A stretch of DNA of 64,000 bases from Adiantum capillus-veneris (Eukaryota > Streptophyta > Polypodiopsida > Polypodiales > Pteridaceae), in assembly GCA_014529385.2 (NCBI GenBank), contig CM043966.1, forward strand, positions 103,243,087 through 103,307,086, read 5' to 3'. Under the pieces are notes generated by a model that was not told the origin of the DNA, made no database searches, and saw only the letters and a list, made by a program, of their open reading frames with translations. The position numbers and the translations under genes were made by a program. This document shows positions 46,511-58,667 of the stretch, piece by piece. Each line of letters opens with the position of its first letter. Positions within the stretch are counted from its first letter, which is position 1.

Positions 46511-48504
46511 TTGAAAGATGGTGTATGTACAATGGGGATGGTGTTACCCATCTCCTTAGCATCTATATACATGTCTTTTTCCCTGAACTTAAAGGAGATT
46601 CTCCTTTCAGGAAATTTAACATCGGCAGCCAGGCGGTCAAACCATGGTGCCCCTAGGATTACATCCTCATGCTTGAGATGAGAGATAAAGAAGTCCTCTT
46701 TGTCCACATAGCCTTGGACATGAAGCCTCAATTTCCCGATTAAGGGAGTGACTGAAGCTTCTTGCCCCTTGAAGGCACTGTCTGCGGGTAGGATATCTCC
46801 CATCTCATAGGATTGTATGCCTAGCTTGGTGGCTAACTCCATAGATATGAAATTGTGAGTAGAACCAGGTTCAAAGAGAATAAAAGCATCATGTTCTCTT
46901 ACCTTTCCCCAAGCATGACATAGAGGAGATCCTTTGTGGTGAGTTTGGTGAGTCTCCTCCTCTTGGATTTCAACCAAAGAAGCTCTAGGAGGATCTTGGC
47001 GGTTGTTCTTTTGGGGACAAGCGCGGTACACATGCCCTTGTTCGCCGCACTTGAAACACCGGTTATCCATACGATAACGCTCAAGCTCTTCAGGAGAGAG
47101 TTTATTCTTTCCTTTGTAAACTCCCTTCTCTTTAGCTTTGTTGGAATTGCCCTTAGGAGACTTTTGGACATTGTCCTTCCCCTTAGGCTCATTGGAACCC
47201 TTGTTTTCCGGGGGCTTATTATTTCTTTTACCCCCCGTTTGGAAATTGATTCGAGAGGCCACCATAGTATGGTGTATTACCGCCGATATGGTACGTGGCC
47301 TTTGGGAGTTGACATACTCCGCCATTTCTTCGGTTAAGCCCGCACAAAATTGTTGCTTTTTCTCTCCAAAATCCAACTTTTTGAAGACAGTGGCTTTGAG
47401 CTGTAGGTCCCAAAACTTGTCTACATATTTGTGGATGGATTCATTGGGAGAGAGCTTTAAGCTTCGCCATTCGGTGAGTACTTTGTCTTTGGCATCGGTG
47501 GCCAAAAACTGCTTCATAATGGAAGCTCTTAAAGCCTTCCATGTTCGTGGAGCTTCACCGTTGGCTCGTAGGCTAGACCACCATTGTCTGGCGGACTTTT
47601 GAAAGTGCATAGCTACATGGCGTAGCTTAGAGGACTCCGTGAAGCCCTCATCTCCAAACGCCGCATCGAATTGTTGGATAAAGGCCAAGACTTTGTCCGT
47701 AGCACCGAAGGTTCCATCATAGGTAAGGAAAGAGATGCTCTTCCCTCCCTCTTTGAATTTCTTCAGCTTGGACGACCTCTTCCATGTGGCATAGGATTTC
47801 CTATGGCCTCTTCTTTTTGATGGTTCAAAAGTTGCACCATCACTTTCTTCAAAAGGTGAAGAATTTGAAGAAGGTGGAGAAGAGGGTGACCTCTTTCTTG
47901 CCTTTTTCTTGTCTTGATCTTTGTCGTCTTCACCATAGCTTTCATAAGAGGAAGAGGATGAAGAAGATGGAGAAGAGGGTGTCCTCTTTCTCGCCTTTTT
48001 CTTCTCTTCCTTTTTATCATCCCTCTTTGAATTGTGGTGAGGAGAAGAATACGATGGTCTTCTCCGCTTTGGTGGTGATGGAGAGCGTTTAGCCCGCCGT
48101 CTTTATGGAGCCATCCCTGCCGAGGTGGCGGGAGACTCGCTTCTTTCTCGTTCCTTCAGTGGAGGCTCTTGAGTTCTCCTTTGGGAAGGAGATGCATCAT
48201 CAAGAAGTAAATTCTTGAGCCCTTCATATGGATTCTCTTCTTCTTCCCGAATCGGAGAGAGACCTCTTTTGGTAGTCTCACAAGGAGGCTTCCTAGGTGT
48301 TCTCTCGTCATGGTGATGAGCTTGGAGAATCCCGTGAGCACGGAGCTGCCATTGCACTTCACTTTGGAGAGATGGATTGCCCATGGCTTGTTGAAGCCTA
48401 GAAACAAGATAGTTAACAAGCATTGAAGCATCATTAGTAGCTTGCTCATGAGCAAAATCAAAGTTATCAACATTAATTTCACTCTCTTTACTATTGTCAG
48501 CCAT
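46486..48504 (-). pseudogene. gag: gag and protease of the young chromovirus, one stop codon
   Basis: ATG at 48504 (MADNSKESEINVD). One frame runs to TAG 46488-46486 with a single TAA at 48105-48103. A Lys/Arg/Ser-rich linker is followed by the Ty3 gag core (FIQQFDAAFGDEGF, RQWWSSLR), one CCHC knuckle (CFKCGEQGHVYRAC, about 47060-47020) and the protease. The protease loop reads LFEPGSTHNFIS: the catalytic Asp of D-[ST/P]-G is Glu (GAA), which should cripple it. The second motif VILGAPWF is present. An older copy (about 20335) has CGA at the TAA position. Confidence 0.9.
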
Positions 48505-48893
48505 TCTAACAACTTTTAGGTATACTTTGGCACTTCAAGCCCTAGTTGCTACTCCTCTTTACCCCTTTAGAAAAAGCACTCAAGCTACTGTACCCGCGGC
48601 TCGAATACCATTAATTGCAAGGAATAGAAGAGAGGGTCTTTCGACACCAAAACAGCACCGGCTCCTGTCAAGCTTCTAATAGCTCAATAGTGGTTAAGCC
48701 GTAGGCAAGCCCCGTAGGACTCCACTATTAAGACCATAGCTCTCGACGGTGATGCCCCGTTAACTGCACAAAGGCAGGTGCACTGCAAGGCTGAAAAATC
48801 CCTATTCTACTTACTCACAGGCAATTAATAATACCAACCATTTGTAGCTAGCTTGAGGACATCCCTTCTTGAGCAAGAAAAGAGAAACCTTGA
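48505..48893. other. 5' leader of the young chromovirus
   Basis: Non-coding on the minus strand between PBS and gag ATG. Nothing else recognised. Confidence 0.75.
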
Positions 48894-48905
48894 GCTCTGA
48901 TACCA
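48894..48905 (-). promoter_or_regulatory. Primer binding site, initiator-Met tRNA
   Basis: On the minus strand TGGTATCAGAGC, one base after the 5' LTR, the standard complement of the tRNA-iMet 3' end. Confidence 0.95.
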
Positions 48906-48906
48906 A

Positions 48907-50504
48907 TGTAACATTTAATGGCCTAATAACTTATGTGTAGCGGAAATTAGCATGAACATAGTGGGCATTTCATTAGAATAGATTCCTAATGAGAATTACA
49001 AGAGTGCTTGGGTGGAGAGAGAGCAACAAAAAGCATAACACCTAGTTAGATAACATCAAAAATACTTTCAAAAGAGAGAGAAATTAAGCTATTGACAACA
49101 ATTGAGGACTGGATTTGGATGGAGCCGGTCCCCCCTCCAAAAGGCTTTGTATTATGGTTTCTCCCATCAAGAGAGACATTGTACAATACAATTCTTTGTG
49201 TTCCTTCAGGACTAGCTAGTGCAATGAAGATGGAAGCTTCATACACCAAGCAAAACACTTAATCAAACACAACTTGAATTATCCCCGTTCTCAGACCCAA
49301 GACCTCACACACCTTCAAAGATGGTGAGAGCTAGCAGGGTATGAGAGTAGATTGAGAGGAAGAAGGAGTATCTTACGAGAAAGATGTACATCTCCTCACA
49401 TAATCACTCATATTAGCATAGATTAGCTTAGTAATTAGCTTGGTAGAGGAGATGAGCATGCATTGAAGCTTGGATCTTGGTTGGATTTGCATCCACATGC
49501 CAAGAGAGTGTTGATGTAGGCTTCTATCTCACAAGCTTGGAGTAGGTGATGAGCTCTCCATTAAAGCTTGGGAGGAGATAGAGTATTCTTCCTTCACACA
49601 TGGTCAAGTGTGTTTGTGTGTGTGTCCATGCCAAGCAAAAATCAGCCCCCTCTCTCTCTTGGGCGAGCCCTTGCTGCTAATTTGGTCTGGCTTTTGCCTC
49701 ATTGGACCTCCCCAAGTCAAGCCAATGGGTATTAAGCAGCATAAGTGATAGCCTTCTGACATGTGTCCCCCTTTCCCCTTTTGTGAGAGCTTTAAGTAAT
49801 TAAATAATTAAACTAAACTCTCATTGGACCCCTTTTCCTCCTGGCCAATAGAAATCAGGCAAGCCATGGGGCGTCTGAATGCTCATTGGACCCTTTGGGA
49901 GACTGCCCAATAGTCTTCTAGGAGACTTAATTCTCATTGGTTTCTTTTATTAAATGTTTTTAAATTAATTAAACTACATTTACTCTAGCTTAATTCTCAT
50001 TGGTCCACTTCAAGGGTCTTCCAATAGGAATTGGGCACACCTTGTGGGCATCTGGCCTAGGGAGCTGACATGTGTCCCTCATTCCCTTTGTGTAAAGGGA
50101 GCCTGTGTGTGTGTGTGTGTGTGTGGCTTTCTCTCTCATCCCCTACCTTTGGGGCTCGCCCCCTCCCATGTAGGGATGTGCAAAGACTTTTAGGGCACAC
50201 ACAAAGCATCCAATTTTCCCTAGGGTTGACCTTTCGACACAACCTTTGAATTTTGGAACCTTAGCATTTTGGAAGTCTTAATGGGCTGAACCTTAGGGTC
50301 TTTTTAGCCCATTGTTGCACATGGCTCTTTTGCAGATGGCCCCCCCTTTGGATCCCTATTTTCCCTCCTTTGGATCCCTACTGTGGCCGGTCTGCTAGCT
50401 TAACCAATATTCTAGCTTTTTCTCCCTTGGCACTTCCCCACATTAAATGATCAGTTTAATATGAGAAAATCATTTAGGAGAATTAGATATTGATTATTAT
50501 GACA
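48907..50504 (-). repeat. 5' LTR of the young chromovirus (right in the window)
   Basis: TGTAACATTTAATGG ... TTATGACA on +, 1598 bp. Outer flank TATTT. Confidence 0.95.
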
Positions 50505-50731
50505 TATTTAATGAAGATAACCCTACAGTATTTAAGCTCCATAAGGTAGCATTGCTCTTTAACATACCATCTCTCATTTGGACCCCTTTTAACCTTGGCC
50601 TCGTGTTGAGACAGATCCATAAGCACATGTCTATATTCTAATGCTTCTTCTCGTTTATTCTTGTACGTTAAATGATCAGTTTCATATGAGAAAATCATTG
50701 GGTTATTTAGATATTAGATTCTATGATAGGA
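50505..50731 (-). repeat. Old chromovirus LTR, third piece
   Basis: Starts with the right TATTT and ends in aaatgatcagtttcatatgagaaaatcatt ... gattctatgata, which parallels the end of the younger LTR. It is the terminal part of the LTR whose other pieces are at 20541-20870 and 41046-41669. Confidence 0.75.
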
Positions 50732-50986
50732 TACATTATCCAAATGATTTTGACCTGCTAATCACTAAAAATACAAATTAGTGAAGATAAAGAAATTCAA
50801 ACTGTTAACCTTGGGTGTTGCCTTGGCAACCCCTTGGTATATCTTGCCAATCTAACACCCTTGGTGAGATTATGGAAAGGACTTAATGACTACCCTTAAC
50901 AGACAAATAATTTCCTTTTTTTGAAAAGGAAAAAAGTGAAGGTTTCCAAAATTGACCATCAACACTTATTTGCGTAATGTAATAAT
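50732..50986. other. Short unassigned spacer
   Basis: 255 bp between the old LTR and the next element. Nothing recognised. Confidence 0.5.
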
Positions 50987-51322
50987 TGTTGAAATGCGAG
51001 TTTCGTTGCATCTCTTATGCGAATTTCCACCTAGAAAAGCCTTATGTGTCAAGCCATGTGAAAAGCCTCTTGCAACCTTTGTAAAGAGAAAGCCACTTGT
51101 ATTGTGAATTGGCAGCCACCTTTTGTGCTCATGTGTCAAAAGGCTGCCTATTTGTAAAAGCCTATATAGAGGCAAGTTCTGTTGAATAATATTAAGCTTT
51201 ATCATTTGCAAGTATAGTCTATAATGTATTGTGCAATAGTTTCTCTCTCAAGCTCTACACTAACCTCTCCAAGCATGCTTATGCCATGAATGACACACTA
51301 ACCTATCCACCTTAACCCTACA
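50987..51322 (+). repeat. 5' LTR of the LARD-like element
   Basis: TGTTGAAATGCGAG ... AACCCTACA. TATA-like cctatatagagg near 51163. Confidence 0.85.
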
Positions 51323-51324
51323 AT

Positions 51325-51336
51325 TGGTATCAGAGC
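51325..51336 (+). promoter_or_regulatory. Primer binding site, initiator-Met tRNA
   Basis: TGGTATCAGAGC, two bases after the LTR. Confidence 0.92.
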
Positions 51337-54300
51337 TGTTAGCTAGATTAGTATCTTCTAATCTTAAGCATTTTTGATTCTCCTATGCTAGATTGCATTG
51401 GCGCCCTCTCTCTAAGCCATTGCAATTGCTAATCGAACTTCCATGCATTGTATAATAGAATCACCGCCGATCTATTTGCTAATTTCTCTTGTTTTTGGGC
51501 ATGTTCTTGGTGTATACCTTGGGTCACTACCCTTGCTAGAGTAGTTACAATAGTCGTGTGCTTAATCAATTAGCTTATTCTCGCTTTATGCGTTCCTCTC
51601 TTTTTGTGGCTTGATTGTTTGCATAGTCATTTTGAATATTGTGTGTGTGCCTAAATTCTTCTCTTCAAAAGTTCTCAACTGCATGTTTAAGCTTTGAAAA
51701 TTAAGAAAAATAGCCCTTAATTTTCCACTAGCCTTGTGTGTGTGTGTGTGTGTGTGTGTGTGACTATAAAGAAAAAGCGCCTTTTGTAGGTGCCACCTCT
51801 TAAAGCCCAGCCCCGTCACGCGTGCTCCTGCTGGGTCAGCCCCCCACCTTGGGCACACGTGCGTCGAGCTGCCTAGTCGACCACTATCCTGCATACCCTA
51901 CCTGATTGCTGCTTGGCCATCATCTGAGCTCGTCGGCATCATTGTTGGAGCCCACGTCATCTGACAACCTTATCGGCCAGCTCAAAAATTCACACCATCT
52001 TGCCCTTATAAAGGCCGGCTTTCCTCATGAGCGAGCCCACACAGTTTTCTCTACATGTAGTTTGTTTTCCATGAAAATCTAATCTATCTGCTCAACAACT
52101 TTCCTACACCCTCGATTGTTGGCTATCTCAATAGCCTACAACGCGACCTCAACCAATTGGTGCCCCCTCTCTATTGGTTGCCTTGCCCTCGACAGTTCCC
52201 TGCCTATTTCAACAAACGTATTAGTTGCCACTGTCCACCCTCTATGTATCTGTAGCACCTCTAAGCCTCGTCGAGTCTCCATAGGAGCCTCATCACAATC
52301 CCGTATCTGTTCGCTGACTCCTCTTTAGCTGCGCTTTCCGGCCCCACCATAATCAGTCATTGCAACCCATGAAAGTTAAATATATTCATTATATTTTTAT
52401 TCGGGGTCCGGGGTTTCTTTCCAAATTTTAGTAGCACACTGACACAACTTCAACATTACATGGGTTGTAACATCGGCAATGTTTTAGAAATAGTAAAGCA
52501 TCACTCTCGGCACTTACAAGTGAAGCATAGCATCATGCAACCACGACAACACATGCGACGGTTTATTTTGCCCAACAAATACATCTTGCATGCTATCCAT
52601 GAACACATGAAGTATCCACCCAATTTTGATCCCAAAGAAGAGGTAGCAGAAAATGAATTTGCCGAAGCTTTGCTTGCATATGAGGCATCCTAGATCAACT
52701 GGATTTCTCTCGAGGAAATGCTCAAAGGAAACTATAACAAAGGAATAGCAGTTAGGGAACTTTCTCCAGCATAATTAAAATAGGTCCTTTTGCATAGCAT
52801 AAATAATTTGAGGACTTTTTCCCACGCGGTGATAGCCGTTTTTCGGCTTTCCATAATTGCCATAGTAAGCTACCTCACCCTATCAAATCACTCAAACACT
52901 GTGGTTACTCTCACCCTTTCACTGTATATAGGTGTGTGTGAGTTAGGGGACTTTTTCCATATCTTCTTAAAAACCCTCAATTAGCTAGTCACGGCTAGTT
53001 GAGCCAAAAAAATAAAAAAATAAAAAAAATAAAAAATATTATGACCCATTTGTGTGTAAATATTTCATTGTATATAGGGCCTAAATAAAAGGATTTTTCA
53101 TAATTATTTTGGTATTTATTTAAATATTTCTACCTATGGTGTGTTATTTATGCTATGTACATTGACTTACCATTATCATATTTTTTCTTACCATTTTGCA
53201 TACTCTTTATTCCATATAAAAATAATTTCATGCAAGCTTCTCTTATTTTTGGTGTAACTCCATCCCAACAAAAATCCAAAAAAACTAGTTCTATTTATGT
53301 GTATATTTTTTCACTATTGTGATTTTTTCCTTCCTACATCTATTCTCTATTACTCTCATAAATTAGACCACCAAAAATATTCATCTTTTTATGGTAGACT
53401 TATAATGAGAGAGATTTATTTTGATCCCTTTATATTTTTTCCACCTATATTATTTATATTTGACATGTACATAATTTTTTAGACCCCTCAATATTTGATT
53501 TTCTTAGTTGTACTATTCACTTCTATCATGATCTCAACAATATCTTCAATTATAGACCTACCAAATAAGTTCAAGGGTATGTGGAATGCATGCATGCACC
53601 ATGGGGGGCTCACTCTTGGAGGTATTCAAAAGAATCATCCAAAGAAGGACCTCACAAGGACTTTGTGCAGTGGAAAAAAACAGTTGGTTTTGCTGAATTT
53701 TTAAAGATCACATGCTCCCAGAATTTGAAAAGGTGATACAAACAAAAGTTGTAGCTCGTGGGCTGAACTTTTACCTCAAAAATTTTCAAATTTTTTTGAG
53801 CTACGAGCTGTGAGCTATGATTTTATTGGTGGACCCCAGTTTGCCCATGCCATGCAGCCACACTCCCCTCTTCCACTTTATCATTTTCCTCTTTCACAGA
53901 CACTTCATCACTCATCATCCCCACCTCTCTCACCACTCCTGTCTGCACCCTACTCACCTTCTTCTCAACCTTGAAGAATAAGAGAAACCATGGTGAACTC
54001 ATGTCTCCTACACACACTTCCATTCCAAAATTGACCACCTAGTCTCATTTTTTCTCATCCATATTACCCATATCTATCAAAAAACCACAAAATTCAGCCT
54101 CTTCTCTTGAAAGACAGCATCATGGTGATTGATTACTCATGTTCACTTACCTTGTCTCCCAAGGGAGGTCAAGAGTGGAGAAAAAACGTACCGTCAAAGC
54201 TAGTGGACCGTCAACAAGCGTCAAAATTGACCCTACTCAAGACACTTGGAGCATCAACATTGTAAGAAATCCATATTTTCTTACCTATTAAGAGTTTTTT

Positions 54301-55838
54301 CTTCCTTATTTGTATCCTTTATGGATACTTCCATTGTAAATATCCAATTCCATTTGTAAATTAATAAAAATACTAACTCTACTAATTTACTAACACTAAC
54401 CTACTATGAAAAGTCCTATCACCTCCACTTCTCTTCTCTCTCTCTTCTTCATCTATACCCACCAACTTCTTGATAATCCAAGCAAAAGAAATTAGATAAG
54501 TGCTGAAAATCTAACCCAACCATGCTTAGAGGAGTAACCCTAGCCCTCAAAATTGCTATAAAAGGAGGGTGTAGCTAGCACAAAAGAGGGGATTCATAAG
54601 CAAGAGCACTATGCTATAGCTTGAGAAGCCAAGCTCAACCTCTCTAGAAGGAGCTCTTGAGTGGAAGCTCATTGCCTTATGCATGTGCATGTGTTGTAAT
54701 AGGGGTGATTAGCAAGGGAACTCTATGCCATTGTAAGAGAGAGAATGATCATTCAATTGAGAGTTGGAAATCTATCATTTCTCCTACTAGTGTAAGCTCA
54801 ACATTTGCTGAATCAAGGAGGGTGGATTTGGACTAAGCTTGGATACTTTGTCTCTCTTCCAATGTGAAGTAATGGAAAACAATGATGTGTAAGTGCTTGG
54901 TGTTTTTTTAAAGTTCTTGATAGCTTGTCTTTGGGTGTTGTCATCAATTTAGCCATAAATCCCACATACTGTACGAGGGCAACAGGGTGGAGAGGACTCC
55001 CCTAGCCTTAAGACAGTGATTGGGGTGGCTTTTCTTGTGATGTAATTTACTCAAGCTATGTTGAACAAATACTAATCTCACTTTGATTGGTCATGATAGA
55101 TTTGTAAGAAGGTATTAATGCAAAAAGCATCCCCTCCCTCTTCTCTCTCTTTCTTACATATATAATTGTGTTTGCTTGATCAGTGCCGATACATTTCAAA
55201 GCAGCCCGAGCACTATCTCTCTCTCTCTCTCTCTTTACGCGTCCTAGTTCGCATCCAAAACTAGGTGGTGCCCAAATTTGTGTAGGGTTAGGTTGCGGGT
55301 TTGTGTGTGTGTTTGTTGTTTTTTCCAACCCCAATCCAATTGAGCAGCACGGGAGCCTAGAAGAGTGCTTAGAGGCCACTCTTCTTGTTGCCCGCCTTGG
55401 ACCGCCTCAGCGGTTTTTCCCTCCATTGTACATATATTGTGTATTGTATCTTTCTTTGCATTCTACATTGGATCAAAATATTGACAACAACATCATCACA
55501 ATGTGAAAAAATAACAACAACAATTGGCTACTACAACAACTAGCGGATAAAACAACGTACAAAAACTTTTGTAAATTTGTGCGCGGGAGAAAATCCTCCA
55601 ACAAAAAACAACCAAAATGTGGATAAGCTTTATCTTTCTTGTGTACCTTACCCTCTGTTTGTGCCAGGGAAGGCTTGTGTGTGCCTACACCCAGATGTTG
55701 TGTGTACCTACACCCTTTGTGTATAGGGGAGGCAATTTTGTGTTCAAGGGGAGGCTTGTGAACTGTGTGCCTCACCCTAGTGTGTTTTGAGGGGAGGTTT
55801 TGTGTGAGTATACAACGAAAACCCACATAGGGTAGGAT
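51337..55838. other. Interior of the LARD-like element
   Basis: Mostly non-coding. A TG run lies at about 51730-51762. A 77-codon frame at 52460-52693 (HMRRFILPNKYILHAIHEHM) is the only one with protein-like composition, but it has no known motif and no flanking support. 53000-53500 is AT-rich with an A-rich block at 53006-53036. 54250-55480 has LTR-like features (TATA-like ctataaaaggagg near 54554, a TC run at 55217-55234) and may be a solo LTR. 55620-55810 has imperfect repeats of ggggaggcttgtg. Confidence 0.5.
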
Positions 55839-56150
55839 TGTTGAGATACGAGTTTTGTGATCGAATTTCCACCTAGAAAGGCCTTATTTGTCAAACCATG
55901 TGAAAAGCCTCTTGCAACCTTTGTAAAGAAAAAGCCACTTGTATTGTGCATTGGAAGCCACCTTTTGTGCTCATGTGTCAAAAGGCTGCCTATTTATAAA
56001 AACCTATATAGAGGAAGGTTCTGCTGAATAGTATTAAGCTTTATCATTTGCAAGTATAGTCTATATTTTATTGTGCAATAGTTTCTCTCTCAAGCTCTAC
56101 ACTAACCTCTCCAAGCATGCTTATGCCATGAGTGGCACACTAACCTATCC
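55839..56150 (+). repeat. 3' LTR of the LARD-like element
   Basis: TGTTGAGATACGAG ... CACTAACCTATCC, direct repeat of 50987-51322, truncated or altered at its last dozen bases. Confidence 0.82.
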
Positions 56151-56362
56151 CAAAAAACGGTGCCTCTATAGACATTCATAGTGCTATAGAGGAAGCAGAG
56201 GATCCACTCAACTAGGACTCCTAGTTCTTGTGGACATCCATCAGTTTCTAAAATGCTTGCTACATTTATACACCATGGTATAGATAAGCCTATACAACTT
56301 TAAGATCATAAAAAACTCAACTCGATCTTCACACAAAAAACATGTAGTGCTAAAGTGCTCGA
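56151..56362. other. Unassigned spacer
   Basis: Nothing recognised. Confidence 0.4.
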
Positions 56363-56601
56363 GGGGTGCACTATGTAATCATATTAATGTATAATGTGAG
56401 TTCAAAAGGAGGGATTTTGTAATACATAAATTTTAGGCAATTTAACAGAGATACATTAAAATAAGGGGTTTTTATATTCAATTATGGAAAAAATTCCTAA
56501 AATAGGGGTCATTTTATTCATTCAGACATGTTAAAAGAAGGGTTTTTCTAATGCCCCACGAACAAACGTTATATAGGGGGGTATTGAACGGTGAACCCCC
56601 C
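56363..56601 (+). mobile_element. MITE-like unit, copy 1
   Basis: 239 bp, beginning GGGGTGCACTATGTAATCAT and ending GGTGAACCCCCC. The unit recurs inverted at 61822-62062. Its two ends are loosely inverted (GGGGGGTGAAC against GGGGGGTTCACC in the second copy). It codes for nothing. Confidence 0.75.
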
Positions 56602-56933
56602 AAGATAAAGTGACACCCAAAATATCATTAATAGCAAGACTCTTGCTTATCGATCAACGTTCATGGGTACTCCACTAGGTAGATGTGTTCAATCTTGAGA
56701 ACAAACACTCATGGATTGAAAATAGTTGGCTCTTATCCTTTGTAGCTCTTAGCCCTTATGTCAATTTTAAATTAGCATTCAATCTACTGACCGATGCATA
56801 CTAATTTTTGTGATGTCATTGCCACTTTATTGCTAAGAGTTGGAGCACCTTGGCTAATGACTACACACAACTAAAACATGTATCAAAAACCTACTTCAAA
56901 GATTTTCACTATTCCTTGAGAAAAATAGGAAAT

Positions 56934-56935
<2 letters not shown>

Positions 56936-56989
<54 letters not shown>

Positions 56990-57047
56990 AGAAGAAGAAG
57001 AAGAAGAAGAAGAAGAAGAAGAAGAAGAAGAAGAAGAAGAAGAAGAG
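56936..57047. repeat. (GA)n then (GAA)n microsatellite
   Basis: About 25 GA units followed by about 20 GAA units, adjoining the 3' end of a minus-strand SINE, where such tails are expected. Confidence 0.97.
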
Positions 57048-57165
57048 AGTTTTAATGTTGTAGGAAACTATCCCAAGAGACCTTAAAGATCTAGCGGACG
57101 AGGAGTTGAACTAGAGACCATTTATTCAAGAGGGAAATGGCATAACCAATCTACCACACTTGGGT

Positions 57166-57166
<1 letters not shown>
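57048..57166 (-). mobile_element. tRNA-derived SINE with (TTC)n tail
   Basis: Read on the minus strand there is an A box TGGTAGATTGGTTATGCC (57139-57156) and, about 30 bases on, a B box GTTCAACTCC (57102-57111), in the spacing of a tRNA promoter. The sequence then ends in (TTC)n(TC)n. It does not fold as a real tRNA and has no anticodon arm I can defend. RNA polymerase III would transcribe it and a LINE would mobilise it. Confidence 0.68.

Positions 57167-57240
<74 letters not shown>
57165..57240. repeat. (GATA)n then (GA)n microsatellite
   Basis: About ten GATA units and seventeen GA units at the 5' side of the SINE. Confidence 0.97.
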
Positions 57241-57243
<3 letters not shown>

Positions 57244-58424
57244 GCTGGGCTGAGGAACATTCCTTAAGTTATTGTAGTGTGTACCCTTTACGTTTGCTGT
57301 TGTGTAGCCTATGCCTAGTTTGTAGCTTATCCTATAAGCCTACAATAGTCTGTTTGCATGTTGCTCTCTCATAGAAATGATAAGCCACAGCTTGACCCAC
57401 CTACCTTGTAGTGGTAGCGGGATATATCATCAGGTTGAATACATTATGGTGCCTCACCCATGAATAAAGTGCATTTGATTAAATCATTTCAAACAAGCTA
57501 TATCTTGCTGTGTGCTTGATAGAGTACCTGGTGTTATAGCACAAGTGTAAACAATGATGAGGTGAAATTCATTCAACTTGACTGGCATGGCATGCATGTA
57601 GAGGTGTATTCCCTAAATGGCTATGATGACGGCCTAAAACGTGTGAGCCAATACCATACGTGCCTTGCACAGTGAGTACTGGCACGAATACAACACAATG
57701 CAATATTGCCATACATAAAATATGAGTTGATATCCCTATATTAACAATTCTCCAAATGTGTGTGCCATTGCTCTTTATCCCGAGACAATGGGCATTACCT
57801 TGACATGGGGTAGAAGCCTTGCTTCACATTAGAACTTTCAAAGCACTTTGCTTTACACAATAGGAAATATTTTCCACATTGAAGGCTAAAATATAAAACA
57901 ACAAGAAGAACTTGAAATTTCTAGCCTTATCGCAGACCTATGGCCTATTGGCTTGAAATCCATAAGAAAAATCTCGCTTGAGAGTGAATTTCAGCTTGAT
58001 TTTAGTATCTCTTATGGAATTTGGCTCATAGGCATGGATTCTAAAAAACTTAGAAGTGTCGGATGTATCCTATGAACCCTCTCAACTTGGTTCATACTGA
58101 CACTTAGTGAAATAATCTACAAACATATTGCAAAGTTTACCAAGTTCGTATATTGATAGCATTTTCTAGACTTTAGAAACCTCAATACAAGATGCCTAAA
58201 TTGAAGGCTTGCTTCATATAAGGACTCATGGAGTTCCTATGCTTATAGCTAATGAATAATCTTGATATCAAACAGATATCATAGCAAAAAAAAGTCAACC
58301 TTGTCGATCATTCACATATAATTGACCTTTTCTTATTGTACATCTTATTGAGAACTAGAAAAATACTTGCAAATTGTGTATCTAGTACGTGCTTGGAGTG
58401 ATTTCTGTTGTCCTTGACCATATA
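57241..58424. other. Non-coding stretch
   Basis: No gene, repeat or motif that I can support. Confidence 0.5.
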
Positions 58425-58566
58425 TGTTAGACCTAGGGTAAGGCCGGGCGACAGGCGAAGGGCAAGGATGGACATGCGGTCAAGGGGGCCCTATTATTAG
58501 CAGAAAGGGCCTATATAGGGCGTGGTCGGGTGGAGAGTTGCATGCTCCAGTCCCCTCAATCTCACA
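58425..58566 (+). repeat. Short LTR-like sequence (142 bp) before a PBS
   Basis: TGTTAGACCTAGGG ... CTCACA with a TATA-like cctatataggg at about 58510, directly followed by a PBS. Length and form suit a TRIM or a short-LTR element. No second copy is seen. Confidence 0.5.
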
Positions 58567-58567
58567 T

Positions 58568-58579
58568 TGGTATTAGAGC
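58568..58579 (+). promoter_or_regulatory. Primer binding site, initiator-Met tRNA-like
   Basis: TGGTATTAGAGC, one mismatch to the standard PBS. Confidence 0.7.
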
Positions 58580-58635
58580 TCAGGGGGAGAGGGAAGCTAT
58601 GGAGGAGAAACCTTTGCATGGTGATTGCATGGATG

Positions 58636-58667
<32 letters not shown>

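Larger units (their letters stand above)
41670..50504 (-). mobile_element. Nearly complete Ty3 chromovirus, minus strand
   Basis: 8.8 kb with LTRs of 1589 and 1598 bp, a tRNA-iMet PBS, PPT and gag-PR-RT-RH-IN in the chromovirus order. The RT motif DLKSGYHQI and a chromodomain-like integrase tail (clear in the related copy at 9782-10417) place it in the chromoviruses. TATTT flanks both ends. LTRs differ by about 8 in the first 300 bases, so the insertion is fairly recent. One gag stop, at least four frameshifts and a changed protease residue make it non-autonomous now. Confidence 0.95.
50987..56150 (+). mobile_element. LTR element with non-coding interior (LARD-like)
   Basis: Two similar direct repeats (50987-51322 and 55839-56150) bracket 4.5 kb. 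A tRNA-iMet PBS follows the left one. The interior has no gag, RT or integrase that I can recognise. Large retrotransposon derivatives of this form move with enzymes from other elements. The right LTR lacks the last dozen bases of the left one, and no target duplication is evident. Confidence 0.72.

Noticed and set aside
46936-47602. Plus-strand frames across gag
   Set aside because: Antisense shadows of the well-supported minus-strand gag.
52460-52693. Small host gene
   Set aside because: Protein-like but without a recognised motif, splice partners or regulatory context; lies inside an LTR element.
57048-57166. Functional tRNA gene
   Set aside because: A and B boxes exist but no cloverleaf or anticodon arm can be drawn; a SINE explains the tail.
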